In this document: positions 44,409 through 53,330 of the stretch, in pieces | Numbering within the stretch: position 1 is the first letter of the stretch | Layout: every line of letters begins with the position of its first letter | Assembly (NCBI GenBank): GCA_009778035.1 | Contig: WRKP01000008.1 | Location: 1 to 64,000 of the forward strand | Direction: 5' to 3' | Length of the DNA stretch: 64,000 nucleotides | From: Planctomycetaceae bacterium | GTDB taxonomy: Bacteria > Planctomycetota > Planctomycetia > Pirellulales > Thermoguttaceae | Translations under genes and position numbers: made by a program | The notes under the pieces: model-generated | The model's input: the letters and a program-made list of their open reading frames with translations, nothing else | Database searches by the model: none | Told to the model about the DNA's origin: nothing

Positions 44409-45671
44409 ATGAAATCCTCTTTCGCTTGGATTGCCGCGTTTTTAGTCTGTTTTTCCGCAGTCTCCGGCTATGCAATGACGTTTGCACAATTAGCTTCCCC
44501 TATGACACAGGGTGTCCAATGGGAAACCGATCTTAACATTGCATCGGCCCGAGCAGAACGCGAACAGCGTCCGCTCTTTCTGCATTTCGTCGGAAACGAC
44601 AGTCCCGCCGCCCGGCAAATGGAACTCGAAGTTTTCACCCAACCAAGCATCGCGGCCCAACTGAATGCAAACTTCGTGATGGTCAAAATCAATGCGTCCG
44701 AAAATCCAGCCTTGGCCCAACGGTTTTCCATCACGTCCATTCCGACCGACCTGATTATCAGGCCGAACGGGCAAGTGATCAACAACCGAGTGGGAGTGAT
44801 TCCGGCGGATAGGTTCGGCGAATATCTCGCTTTTCTGCAAAAAATGATCCAATCGGACCGGGGAGCACCAACGGCCCCTGCTGCCGCTCCGGCCTCGAAT
44901 CCGCCGCAGCAGGTGTCCAATCCGCATTTGACGAATCAACACCCGCCGCAACAGCATCCACAGCAACAAAACATGCCGCAACAGAATTTTGTCGCTTCGC
45001 CTCCGATGGCACCGCAACGCGAGATGGTTCCTTCGCAAGTTCCTGCTCCGCATGGCCCACCGCCCAGCAATTTTGCGGACCCTTTTGCCCAGCAACCGCC
45101 GCTGCAACAACCGAATCAGCCGCAATCGCAGGCGGTTGCCCATGTGTTTCCGACGGAGCCGATGAACTCATTTTCGCATTCGCATCCTGGCAACAATCCG
45201 CCGCGGTCGATCGAAGCGACGCCGAGGCCGGCTATGAGGCAGAATCAAGCGATTGCAGCGGATGTTGCAGCATCCGCCAAAGCGACGGTCGAAGTCCCGC
45301 TCGGCTTGGAAGGGTTTTGTCCGGTCACGTTGAGTATTGAGGAGCGTTGGATCACCGGCAATCCGGCATATTGTGCGATGTATCAGGGACATCTTTTCCG
45401 TTTTGCATCTCTCGAGGCGTTAACAACGTTTGCTCGTAATCCGGCGAACTACATACCGGTCGCGATGGGCGAAGACATTGTGTTGAAAGTCGAGCGGAAC
45501 CAACGGGTCAACGGTGACCGCAAGTTTGGGGCGTGTTTTCAGGGGCGTATATTCCTGTTTGCGAGTCAGGAAACGCTCAATGCGTTTGCCGAGCGGCCGG
45601 ATTACTATATGGAAATCGGTTTGCGTTACGAAACGGCTCGTCGGGAACAGCCGACTCCGATCGTGTATTAG
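44409..45671 (+). CDS. Secreted thioredoxin-fold protein with YHS-like C-terminal repeats
   Basis: 420 residues. A signal peptide (MKSSFAWIAAFLVCFSAVSG) is followed by a thioredoxin-like domain (about 38-145: RPLFLHFVGNDSPAARQMEL, SITSIPTDLIIRPNGQVIN) in which the redox CxxC is replaced by NDSP, so it cannot be a disulfide oxidoreductase of the usual kind. A Pro/Gln-rich linker (about 150-300) leads to two YHS-like repeats (GFCPVTLSIEERWITGNPAY and ERNQRVNGDRKFGACFQGRI, each ending with LFASxExLxxFAxxPxxY-type strands). A start at 44361 is also possible. Function unknown; likely periplasmic. Confidence 0.72.
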   Translation: MKSSFAWIAAFLVCFSAVSGYAMTFAQLASPMTQGVQWETDLNIASARAEREQRPLFLHFVGNDSPAARQMELEVFTQPSIAAQLNANFVMVKINASENPALAQRFSITSIPTDLIIRPNGQVINNRVGVIPADRFGEYLAFLQKMIQSDRGAPTAPAAAPASNPPQQVSNPHLTNQHPPQQHPQQQNMPQQNFVASPPMAPQREMVPSQVPAPHGPPPSNFADPFAQQPPLQQPNQPQSQAVAHVFPTEPMNSFSHSHPGNNPPRSIEATPRPAMRQNQAIAADVAASAKATVEVPLGLEGFCPVTLSIEERWITGNPAYCAMYQGHLFRFASLEALTTFARNPANYIPVAMGEDIVLKVERNQRVNGDRKFGACFQGRIFLFASQETLNAFAERPDYYMEIGLRYETARREQPTPIVY

Positions 45672-45694
45672 GGCGTGTTTTTTTGCTTTGGAAC

Positions 45695-45734
45695 CGTCAT
45701 TCCGGCGTGCGTCGCGTCGCCCTGCGACGCGGCG
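45695..45734. repeat. Half palindromic element plus GCGTCGC hairpin
   Basis: CGTCATTCCGGCG is followed by CGCGTCGC-CCT-GCGACGCG (45713-45731, 8-base stem). It lies between two convergent genes and could act as a bidirectional transcript end. Confidence 0.55.
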
Positions 45735-45742
45735 TCCCAAAA

Positions 45743-46816
45743 TTACTGAGCCAACAAGGCACTGATTCCCCTGCGGACTTCGCTGAACACGCACCGACTC
45801 AAATAATAATGATTGAATTCCATCTTTCCATCGAACGAACGCACCGGCTCATTCTCCGGGCCCCAAATATGAACACGCTCTCGGGAGCCGTCTTTCATCG
45901 GCTCACGCACAACAAAATTATTCGGAAAACGGAAATCATTCAATCGCGAATCCAACGTGTCATTGACGCGAAATTCATCCAGCACTGTACTCGTCTGAAT
46001 TCCCACCGCAGGATCCCCATTGTGTACGATAGTTGACCATTCGACGGGAATCCAATGCTCTTCACCGACTTTTGCATAGTCTTTGACGGTACATTCGGCA
46101 ATGATTTCGACTGGCGGCTGCCCCTTGGTCAACGTAAAAGACCGATAACCATCAATGCTATATCCCTTGCTGGTATTGATAAATACCGTTTTGACCCAAG
46201 GGCCGAAATGGCTGTGTTCATCCGTATCGTCTTCAATGACTATTTCGATAATTTCATCGCCGGAGGCGTTTTTGCGAACATTCCCGATCCGCGATGGGTA
46301 CTTACGAACCAGTTCCAAGAGCGACAGCGAATCATCTTCCGTATGCACGGAAAAATACCTTGGCAGGAGAAAACGCCAATACATCTTACGCACATAAAAA
46401 CCATCCGAAAAAATGCCGGCATCGGCACCTTGATCTTTTAGATCAGCATAATCACAAAAGCGAATTTCTTTTAGGGGATATTGATCCCGTGGAACGGCCA
46501 GAAAGCGTGTTTTTTCTCCATCATAAAAATAATCCTCGACTATTTCGATGGGAATAGGGTTTCCGTTTTGATCGTTAGCGACGCAATCGAGTTGTCGAGC
46601 GATAAATCTGCTTTTATTGCCGTCGAGTTCCCAGTAACCGCCGGGCAGGGAGCGGGAAATGAGGGTCGTTTCGAAGTGTTGCGTGAAGCGTGTTTGGATG
46701 GAATTGATTTTTTCCCATTGTTCGTCGTGTTTTTGAACGATTTCGAGCAAATCCGGTTCGTTTGCTGTTGCGGAGACGGCCAGCATCAGCACAGCACAAA
46801 AAAGGCCTTTTTTCAT
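45743..46816 (-). CDS. Secreted LolA-like hypothetical protein
   Basis: A 357-residue protein with a signal peptide (MKKGLFCAVLMLAVSATA-NE). The next segment (LLEIVQKHDEQWEKINSIQ, then TRFTQHFETT) resembles LolA/outer-membrane lipoprotein-sorting folds, which have a repeated half-barrel shape. No lipobox is present. The assignment is a fold guess; a promoter is visible upstream. Confidence 0.6.
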   Translation of the reverse strand: MKKGLFCAVLMLAVSATANEPDLLEIVQKHDEQWEKINSIQTRFTQHFETTLISRSLPGGYWELDGNKSRFIARQLDCVANDQNGNPIPIEIVEDYFYDGEKTRFLAVPRDQYPLKEIRFCDYADLKDQGADAGIFSDGFYVRKMYWRFLLPRYFSVHTEDDSLSLLELVRKYPSRIGNVRKNASGDEIIEIVIEDDTDEHSHFGPWVKTVFINTSKGYSIDGYRSFTLTKGQPPVEIIAECTVKDYAKVGEEHWIPVEWSTIVHNGDPAVGIQTSTVLDEFRVNDTLDSRLNDFRFPNNFVVREPMKDGSRERVHIWGPENEPVRSFDGKMEFNHYYLSRCVFSEVRRGISALLAQ

Positions 46817-46873
46817 GTCAATTCTCCTGTTTGAGAGTGAATTGCACGCAGACTACCTACGCGAGTGTGCTTC

Positions 46874-46902
46874 AGTATAGCACATTTTGAAAGAAAAAAC
46901 AA
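46874..46902 (-). promoter_or_regulatory. Promoter of the LolA-like gene
   Basis: On the minus strand TTGTTT (46897-46902), a 17-base spacer and TATACT (46874-46879). Confidence 0.55.
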
Positions 46903-46968
46903 GGGGTAGATTTTTCGACATCGCTGCAATGAGGGCATTTCTGGGATGGACAGGGAACTCGCTCTAAC

Positions 46969-46997
46969 TTGCCAAAACGCACCGCATCGGATACACT
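46969..46997 (+). promoter_or_regulatory. Promoter of dapL
   Basis: TTGCCA at 46969-46974, a 17-base spacer and TACACT at 46992-46997. The -10 box ends 7 bases before the ATG at 47005, so the mRNA is probably leaderless. Confidence 0.65.
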
Positions 46998-47004
46998 CTA
47001 TCCC

Positions 47005-48237
47005 ATGAGCGAGCCCTATTTCCAAACCCTCTTCGCCGATCGCATCGGCGGTGCCTCTTACGGAAAATCGAACCAAATCTATAAGTTCGAAAAAATCAAA
47101 CGCGCTAAACGCCAAGCCATTAAAGATTTTCCCAATCGGCCACTCCTCGATTTCGGCATCGGCGAAAATGATGCCATAGCCGACGAAGACGTCCGACGCA
47201 TTATGGCACAACAAATCAACCTGCCGGAAAACCGAGGATATGCCGATAACGGCTGCATCGAATTCAAAGAAGCCGCCGCCCGGTTTATGAAACAAACCTT
47301 TGACGTCGAACTTGATCCTGTTGCCGAAATCAACCATTCCATCGGCTCCAAACCCGCCTTGGCAATGTTGCCGTATTGTTTCATCAATCCCGGCGATATT
47401 ACAATGGTTACTGTGCCCGGCTATCCCGTATCGGCAACGCATACCCAATACTGCGGTGGAACCATCTACAATTTGCCGCTGACGGAACAAAACCAATTCT
47501 ATCCCGACTTCAGTGCTGTACCGGCGGATGTTTGGCAAAGAACCAAAATGCTCGTCCTAAACTATCCGAATAGTCCGACGGGACAAGTCGCGACCGAATC
47601 GTTTTACAAACAGGTCATCGATCTCGCTCATCGGCATCAATTCATCGTCGTACAGGATGCTGCACACATCATGTTCACGTACGGCCAGCCGCCGCTCAGT
47701 TTTTTGCAAATTCCCGGCGCGAAGGACGTCGGGATCGAAGTACATTCGCTTTCCAAAGGATGGAATATGATCGGCTGGCGGATTGCTTGGGTTTGCGGCA
47801 ATGCTCATATTGTCAGGGCATTTTCTGATGTAAAGGACAACAGCGACAGCGGACAGTTTTTGGCGATTCAGAAGGCGGCAGTTGCTGCGTTGGATGATTC
47901 GAGCATTCCGGCCGAGACGAATCGGAAATACTACCGCCGCCTGGAAAAATTGGTTGCAACGCTTCGGCAATTCAATATCGAGTGCGAAGTACCCGGCGGG
48001 ACATATTTTTTGTATGTCAAATCGCCGAAAGGACTTGCCGATGGAACGCAATTTGCGGATGCCGAGTCGGCGAGTCAGTATTTAATTCGGGAACATTCGA
48101 TATGTACGGTGCCGTGGGACAATGCGGGCGCGTATTTGCGTTTTTCGGTAACGTACTCGGCAGATGCCGAACCTGCGGAGGACGAGTTGATGTTCCAACT
48201 ATCCGAACGCTTGGCGGACGTTGCGTTCGTGTTTTGA
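47005..48237 (+). CDS. dapL: LL-diaminopimelate aminotransferase
   Basis: PLP-dependent fold-type I aminotransferase converting tetrahydrodipicolinate to LL-diaminopimelate in one step, the shortened lysine pathway known in plants, chlamydiae and planctomycetes. The 410-residue protein has LDFGIGENDA near the N-terminus, the cofactor-binding lysine in HSLSKGWNMIGWR and LNYPNSPTGQVA. The open frame starts 12 codons earlier, but the ATG at 47005 (MSEPYFQTLFADRIGG) fits the family and lies right after the promoter. Related aminotransferases are possible, but the N-terminal pattern supports DapL. Confidence 0.88.
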   Translation: MSEPYFQTLFADRIGGASYGKSNQIYKFEKIKRAKRQAIKDFPNRPLLDFGIGENDAIADEDVRRIMAQQINLPENRGYADNGCIEFKEAAARFMKQTFDVELDPVAEINHSIGSKPALAMLPYCFINPGDITMVTVPGYPVSATHTQYCGGTIYNLPLTEQNQFYPDFSAVPADVWQRTKMLVLNYPNSPTGQVATESFYKQVIDLAHRHQFIVVQDAAHIMFTYGQPPLSFLQIPGAKDVGIEVHSLSKGWNMIGWRIAWVCGNAHIVRAFSDVKDNSDSGQFLAIQKAAVAALDDSSIPAETNRKYYRRLEKLVATLRQFNIECEVPGGTYFLYVKSPKGLADGTQFADAESASQYLIREHSICTVPWDNAGAYLRFSVTYSADAEPAEDELMFQLSERLADVAFVF

Positions 48238-48283
48238 TTAGACCTGTTCGGAAATCCGCAAAATCATCATTTCGGCACAAGCC

Positions 48284-49102
48284 TTACTCAAACAACGCAT
48301 CGTACTGTTGCGGATTGAAAAGTTTGAAGCCCATTTCACGGATGTACTCCTTGGGGCCCAAACTGCGTACATTGACAACGAGAGCCTCGATTTGCTCCTG
48401 CGATTTGTATGCCGCAATTCCTTCGAGTTTGCGTTCCAACAAGTCCGGCGACGTCTTGACCTGATGCGTCGGCGGCTCTATGTAATCACTGTAAGTCGCA
48501 TACTCATACAGCCGGGGAAACTTGGAAATCGGCTCGCCCAATTCCGGCCAAATCTTGCCCTGTGCATGAAAAACGCTGATAATGAACTCTTCGTGTACCG
48601 CTTTATGGGCCGGATGAATGTCCGTCTGAGAAGGCAAAAATACCCTGGTTGGCCGAACCTCCCGAATGAGCCAAGTAAACGTATTTTGGAAGCCATCCGC
48701 TCCGGCAATCGCCGTCGGACTGTCGGGCTTGTCGGTGAAACGTCGGCCTAAATTTTGCAAAATATCCGTGGACCAATAGTCGAGCAGATGCAGATTTTCC
48801 GGGGGTAAACCGTAAATTTCAAACGATTTTCGACATTCTTCGCGGCGGATTTGTGCGATGGTATCTTTGTGTTCCAGTCGGCAATAGCCGGAGCCGATGG
48901 TTGCAACGACGGCGTGTGTTTTAACACCGGATTCGATACCGGCGATGAAGTGCAGTCCTGCTCCGAGGGCAATATCATCGTCATGCGGTGAAACGAAGAG
49001 CCAGCATTCGTTATCGCCTTTCCAACCCTCGAAGACGTGGTCGGGCCGGCTGGAAACGAAAATTCGATTGTGAGACCGTCGGGCAAACTGTATATCGCTC
49101 AT
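48284..49102 (-). CDS. PIG-L family deacetylase
   Basis: A 272-residue zinc-dependent N-deacetylase-like protein with the family motifs FVSPHDDDIALGAG (PHDDD metal ligands) and DIHPAHKAVHEEF (HPxH). PIG-L enzymes remove acetyl groups from N-acetylglucosamine on glycolipids or small thiols such as bacillithiol precursors. The substrate is not predictable here. It is convergent with dapL and divergent from the rplD operon. Confidence 0.85.
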   Translation of the reverse strand: MSDIQFARRSHNRIFVSSRPDHVFEGWKGDNECWLFVSPHDDDIALGAGLHFIAGIESGVKTHAVVATIGSGYCRLEHKDTIAQIRREECRKSFEIYGLPPENLHLLDYWSTDILQNLGRRFTDKPDSPTAIAGADGFQNTFTWLIREVRPTRVFLPSQTDIHPAHKAVHEEFIISVFHAQGKIWPELGEPISKFPRLYEYATYSDYIEPPTHQVKTSPDLLERKLEGIAAYKSQEQIEALVVNVRSLGPKEYIREMGFKLFNPQQYDALFE

Positions 49103-49218
49103 AAATGTCGAAATGTGTGGTGGAAGGACGAAACGGTGAGTCTATTGCAAAAGCAGCGAAATGTCAACCCGGCACGAGCCCGCATAAACGTGAACACACA
49201 TCCAACGTCCCCCTATCC

Positions 49219-49246
49219 TTGACGGAATCGTGTCAAAGACTATAAT
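49219..49246 (+). promoter_or_regulatory. Promoter of the rplD-rplW transcript
   Basis: TTGACG at 49219-49224, a 16-base spacer and TATAAT at 49241-49246. The leader before rplD is about 55 bases. The promoter excludes the earlier open-frame start at 49230. Confidence 0.7.
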
Positions 49247-49307
49247 TTTCGGAAAGTTGGAACTGCGGTGCAGTCTCCGGCAGTTTGCGCTGCGTCTCAA
49301 ACAAACC

Positions 49308-49955
49308 ATGCCCAGTATAAAACTCCCCGTTTTCGACAAGTCAGGAAAAGAGGTCGGCACGTACGCCGTTGACCCTTCAGTGATTGCCAGCCGAATCAGT
49401 GCTCAACTCCTGCATGACGCAGTCATTATGTACCGCACGAACCTGCGTCAAGGTTCGGCAGCAACGAAAAGCCGATCGGAAGTTGCAGGTCATAAAAAGA
49501 AAATGTACCGACAAAAAGGCACCGGAAACGCCCGGGCAGGACATATTCGCAGCGGTGTGCGGCGTGGCGGTGGACATATCTTCGCCAAAAAAGCAAGGGA
49601 TTGGTCTTACCGATTGCCCCGAAAAGCACTCCAAGTCGCGACCAGGATGGCAGTTGCCTCGAAAATTACCAACTCCAAACTTACGCTGATTGATGCTCTG
49701 TCTGCGGATGCTCCGAAAACCAAGGATGCTGCTGCAATTATCAAGGCATTGGCAATCCAGGGCTCGGTTTTGGTTGCCGTCGAATCGTACGATGTCAATC
49801 TGTACAAAAGTTTCCGCAACATTGAGGGCGTTCGGATATTGCCCGTCGCGGAAATCAATGCGTATGAGGTGTTGAAGCCGAAACGGCTCCTTATGACGAA
49901 GGCCGCCATCGAAAAATTCGTCGCGTCGGTTCCTGAAAAAGCGGCAAAAAATTGA
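49308..49955 (+). CDS. rplD: 50S ribosomal protein L4
   Basis: A 215-residue L4 with the loop KKKMYRQKGTGNARAGHI and RSGVRRGGGHIF, the extended segment that lines the exit tunnel. L4 also usually represses its own S10 operon by binding the leader. Here it has its own promoter at 49219-49246 and is not preceded by rpsJ or rplC, so the S10 operon has been split. rplW follows after 34 bases. Confidence 0.97.
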   Translation: MPSIKLPVFDKSGKEVGTYAVDPSVIASRISAQLLHDAVIMYRTNLRQGSAATKSRSEVAGHKKKMYRQKGTGNARAGHIRSGVRRGGGHIFAKKARDWSYRLPRKALQVATRMAVASKITNSKLTLIDALSADAPKTKDAAAIIKALAIQGSVLVAVESYDVNLYKSFRNIEGVRILPVAEINAYEVLKPKRLLMTKAAIEKFVASVPEKAAKN

Positions 49956-49989
49956 ATCATCGAACACAAATCATTGAGGGGGATACGTT

Positions 49990-50310
49990 ATGACAAGACA
50001 AAAAGATGTTACCAAGGTCAACCTGAAGTTGGAGCCTTATCAGATCGTTCTGCGCCCGATTGTTACGGAGAAGGGATACCACCGTGCGGAGCACCAAAAT
50101 ACGTACTATTTTGAGGTGCATCAGTTGGCCAGCAAACAGCAGATCAAAGAGGCGGTCGAGTTTCTCTTTGATGTGAGGGTAACGAAGGTTCGCACGCAGA
50201 ACAGGAAGGGCAAACGGACTCGCAACCGGCGAGGCGTTTGGGGACAACGCAGAAATTGGAAAAAGGCGCTCGTGAAACTCGATTCGGAAAGCAAAATCAG
50301 TTATTTCTAG
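49990..50310 (+). CDS. rplW: 50S ribosomal protein L23
   Basis: A 106-residue L23, the docking site for trigger factor and SRP at the exit tunnel. Motifs: VLRPIVTEKGYHRAEHQN, IKEAVEFLFDVRVTKVRTQN, KGKRTRNRRGVWGQR. A GAGGGGGATA ribosome site lies before the ATG. The usual next gene, rplB, is missing; the RnpA-HemD gene follows after 84 bases. Confidence 0.97.
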   Translation: MTRQKDVTKVNLKLEPYQIVLRPIVTEKGYHRAEHQNTYYFEVHQLASKQQIKEAVEFLFDVRVTKVRTQNRKGKRTRNRRGVWGQRRNWKKALVKLDSESKISYF

Positions 50311-50394
50311 TGTTTTTTGCGTTGAAATATCTACGGAAGCCGGAAGTGTCGCGGCTGGCCCGCCCGGGATTTCAATTCTGGGCTTCCTTTTCGG

Positions 50395-51576
50395 ATGCCG
50401 GATGTAATGACCAATCACTTTCCCAAATCGCATCGGCTGCTCAACCGAGAGCAGTTCCAAAAGGTCTTCGCCGCACGGTGCTCCGCCGCGGATCACGCCA
50501 TCATCCTCTTCGCCCTGCCCAACGGATTGCCGCATTGCCGATTAGGGCTTTCCGTCTCCAAAAAAATCGGCAATGCCGCCGTCCGCAACCGATGGAAACG
50601 ACTCCTCCGCGAAGCCTTTCGGCAATGTCAGCATACCATATCTGGCAACTTCGACCTCGTCGTGGTGCCGCAACGCAATGCCGATGTCCGAACAGTCAAA
50701 AACCTGCAACAATCTCTGAAATATCTGACGGCAAAAATCGCAAGCCGTACGGAAAACAAACGGCCAACGGTGTTATTGACCCGGCCTGCACATCAAACCG
50801 AATCGATGAAAACAAAATTGGAATCGCTCGGCTTTCGCGTCCTATTGCAACCGGCAATCGATATTTTGCCGCCCGAATCTTGGCAGGAAACCGATGATGT
50901 TCTCCAAAAATTGCAGCAAAATGAGTTCGATTGGCTCATTTTTTCGAGCAGCAACGGGATTCACGCGTTTTTTGATCGGCTCGAAGGGAAATTAACAGAG
51001 CCGCAAGTCAAAGCCGCAACCGGAAGGTTGCAGATAGACAGCGTTCTCCGCGACCTTCCGGCAAAGGGAATACCAAATATCCCCATCGCCGTCGTCGGCA
51101 GCGGTACGGATTTGGCGTTGTATGAACGCATTGGTCGGCATGCCGATGTCATCCCGCAAGCATTTACGGCGGAAGGCCTCGCGGAAGCCTTGTTGCCGGA
51201 AACCGAGAAGGGCAAACGGTTTTTGCATCTTCGGGCAAGTCGGGGGCGTGATGTGCTCAAACGGTTGCTGACAGAGTCCGGCGGCAGTGTAACTGAAGTT
51301 GCGGTGTACCGGAGTATCGACCGAACGCAGGCCGACCCGAAAATTGCGGAGTTGCTTCGGCAGGGGAAAATTGACAGCATCACGGTAACGAGTTCGGCGA
51401 TTGCCCGTTCGCTGGTCAATTTGTTTGGCGAGTTGCTTCATCGGACGCGATTGGTGAGCATTAGCCCGATTACGACGCAAACGCTTTGCGATTTGGGTTT
51501 TTCGCCCGCGAGCGAAGCCGAGGAAGCGTCGCTTGCGGGTATTTTTGCGTGTCTTGCGGCTGGGTCGCACGGATGA
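50395..51576 (+). CDS. rnpA: RNase P protein component fused to uroporphyrinogen-III synthase
   Basis: A single 393-residue open frame. Residues 1-118 are RnpA: HFPKSHRLLNREQFQKVF at the start and the RNR motif SVSKKIGNAAVRNRWKRLL (about 54-72). Residues from about 122 match uroporphyrinogen-III synthase (HemD): RPTVLLTRPAHQTES, FDWLIFSSSNGIHAFFD, AVYRSIDRTQADPK and ITVTSSAIARSLV. The junction (LTAKIASRTENKRPTVLLTR) has no stop or new start. The N-terminal part helps RNase P RNA process tRNA; the other cyclises hydroxymethylbilane in haem synthesis. The second ATG (50407) could be the true start. If real, it is an unusual fusion; a sequencing error dropping a stop between adjacent genes would also give this. 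Confidence 0.85.
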   Translation: MPDVMTNHFPKSHRLLNREQFQKVFAARCSAADHAIILFALPNGLPHCRLGLSVSKKIGNAAVRNRWKRLLREAFRQCQHTISGNFDLVVVPQRNADVRTVKNLQQSLKYLTAKIASRTENKRPTVLLTRPAHQTESMKTKLESLGFRVLLQPAIDILPPESWQETDDVLQKLQQNEFDWLIFSSSNGIHAFFDRLEGKLTEPQVKAATGRLQIDSVLRDLPAKGIPNIPIAVVGSGTDLALYERIGRHADVIPQAFTAEGLAEALLPETEKGKRFLHLRASRGRDVLKRLLTESGGSVTEVAVYRSIDRTQADPKIAELLRQGKIDSITVTSSAIARSLVNLFGELLHRTRLVSISPITTQTLCDLGFSPASEAEEASLAGIFACLAAGSHG

Positions 51577-51596
51577 ACGTGTAAACTACCTACGGC

Positions 51597-53282
51597 CTAC
51601 CTCGCAAATTCCAAAAACTCGCTGGCCCATACGCTCTCACCGCCCGCCCGTGTCAGGAAGGCTTTCAACACATCGAGAGGTATGCCCTCCCGCATAAAAC
51701 GCACCGAACCATCGGCAAAACCAACAACCACGCCGCCAATATGCTCTGAACCAAGGCCGTCTGCATGCTGATTCACGCCCAAATACGCGTGCGCCTGAAG
51801 CACATCCACCGGCTCCATCCAACAAACCGGCGTTTTACGCTCAACCAGCAAAATCGTATTCGACGTCCCATCGGTTATTCCGTGAAAAGACATTTCCTTG
51901 CCGTCAGGAACGCCTATCGTTTCCGTTCCGACGACCATACAATAGACCGTATCGCGGTTCGGATCGCCTATACTGCTCACCGGACACCGGAAAGTCGCCG
52001 GCATCTTGTCATGGAACTGCTTATTGTGCTCGCTGTCCCACGGCTCATCGAGACGGATTGAATGATACAGTCCCGACTGCCCAATGTAAGGCAAAACCAG
52101 CACCCGCCAACTGTGCAGCGGTTTTCCGTCGTCATCGACGGTGTATGCCGGTGGAAAAGAGCCGTTCGAATCGTGATAGTTATGGAACGCCAAGGCAAAC
52201 TGCTGCATATGGTTGACACATGGCTGCCGTTGCATCCTGTCAGCCTCGGTTTGTGCTAACAGCGTAATTGCCGGCATTGCCGATTCCAGCATTTCGTCGA
52301 ATTGCGGCTTTTCCCAATGCAACACCAAATTGTTGCCTTCCTGTTTGGGGATCAGCAACGAATGAATCCAATCCGCCCGATTTTTGAGAATGGGCAGCAA
52401 CGATTTGATCGTAAAATCATCGGGCAGCACTTCGAGTTCCTTGATTCCCTGCTGGATGTAAAGCGTCAACGCTTCCTGCAAGCCGTGTCGGGTATTCGTT
52501 GCGGCAAGTTCGGTCATCATCGCCGCCGTAATATGGAGCGTCGACGCTGCCGGATCAATGCCGACCGTTTTCCACCGCAAACTGGACAGGGGCGTAACGA
52601 TGTCCAGTGTGCTAAACGGACCGGACAGTCTCGGAGCGGTATCACGAATCACTTTTCGGGAGAAGTCGGGCAGGGCGACTGCGATTTGGATCGGAGCCCC
52701 TTCGACCGCTCTGAATGCCTCGGCAAAGTCAGGCCGCTCCGCGGGAGTCGGCGGAATGATTTGTGCCAAATTCCGGCTCCATTCTTCGTCGGTAATCGCA
52801 TCTGGACCGTTGCCGGCAATCACGATGAACCGGTCATCTTCGGTACTCACCACTTTGAGCGTGTCATTTGGAAGTCCCAGGGCAATACCGGCTTTGAGCG
52901 TTTCCACTTTGATCGTGCCTGACTGCGGCAAGATGACCGTAACCGCAGTTTGAGCGGAAAACCGAAGGTTTACGACAATGTACGCTTCCCGAATGCCGAG
53001 CGTATCTGTCAGATATTTTTTGCCCAGTTCGGCAAAGGGGATAAAGGCTTGCACGAGCGTCTCCCGTGAGCGATCGCTGACAGCCGCGTTGAATCCATAC
53101 GTCGCCAAAATGGTTTCCGCAATTTGGGCATTGTTTTGCAGGGCCTGCGTGACATCGATTTTATGCAAATCGACGTGAGCGATGAGGAGGGTATCCTCTT
53201 GGACGAAGTGTTTCCAATGCGGCTCGCTTGCGTGCAAGGGAAGGGAAATGGCTAAAATGAGTAAAGGGATGATGTGTTTCAT
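51597..53282 (-). CDS. Secreted DUF1559 protein
   Basis: 561 residues with a signal peptide (MKHIIPLLILAISLPLHA-SE). The long N-terminal part is of unknown fold. The C-terminal half is DUF1559: MQQFALAFHNYHDSNGSFPP, then AYTVDDDGKPLHSWRVL, LPYIGQ and VVVGFADGSVRFM. It shares this core closely with the protein at 40787-41863 but has no membrane anchor. Last gene of the likely ECF sigma operon. Confidence 0.82.
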   Translation of the reverse strand: MKHIIPLLILAISLPLHASEPHWKHFVQEDTLLIAHVDLHKIDVTQALQNNAQIAETILATYGFNAAVSDRSRETLVQAFIPFAELGKKYLTDTLGIREAYIVVNLRFSAQTAVTVILPQSGTIKVETLKAGIALGLPNDTLKVVSTEDDRFIVIAGNGPDAITDEEWSRNLAQIIPPTPAERPDFAEAFRAVEGAPIQIAVALPDFSRKVIRDTAPRLSGPFSTLDIVTPLSSLRWKTVGIDPAASTLHITAAMMTELAATNTRHGLQEALTLYIQQGIKELEVLPDDFTIKSLLPILKNRADWIHSLLIPKQEGNNLVLHWEKPQFDEMLESAMPAITLLAQTEADRMQRQPCVNHMQQFALAFHNYHDSNGSFPPAYTVDDDGKPLHSWRVLVLPYIGQSGLYHSIRLDEPWDSEHNKQFHDKMPATFRCPVSSIGDPNRDTVYCMVVGTETIGVPDGKEMSFHGITDGTSNTILLVERKTPVCWMEPVDVLQAHAYLGVNQHADGLGSEHIGGVVVGFADGSVRFMREGIPLDVLKAFLTRAGGESVWASEFLEFAR

Positions 53283-53330
53283 GGGTGTTATGGGGGGTTA
53301 ATGTTAACGATTGCGGCTCTGATTGGACTC

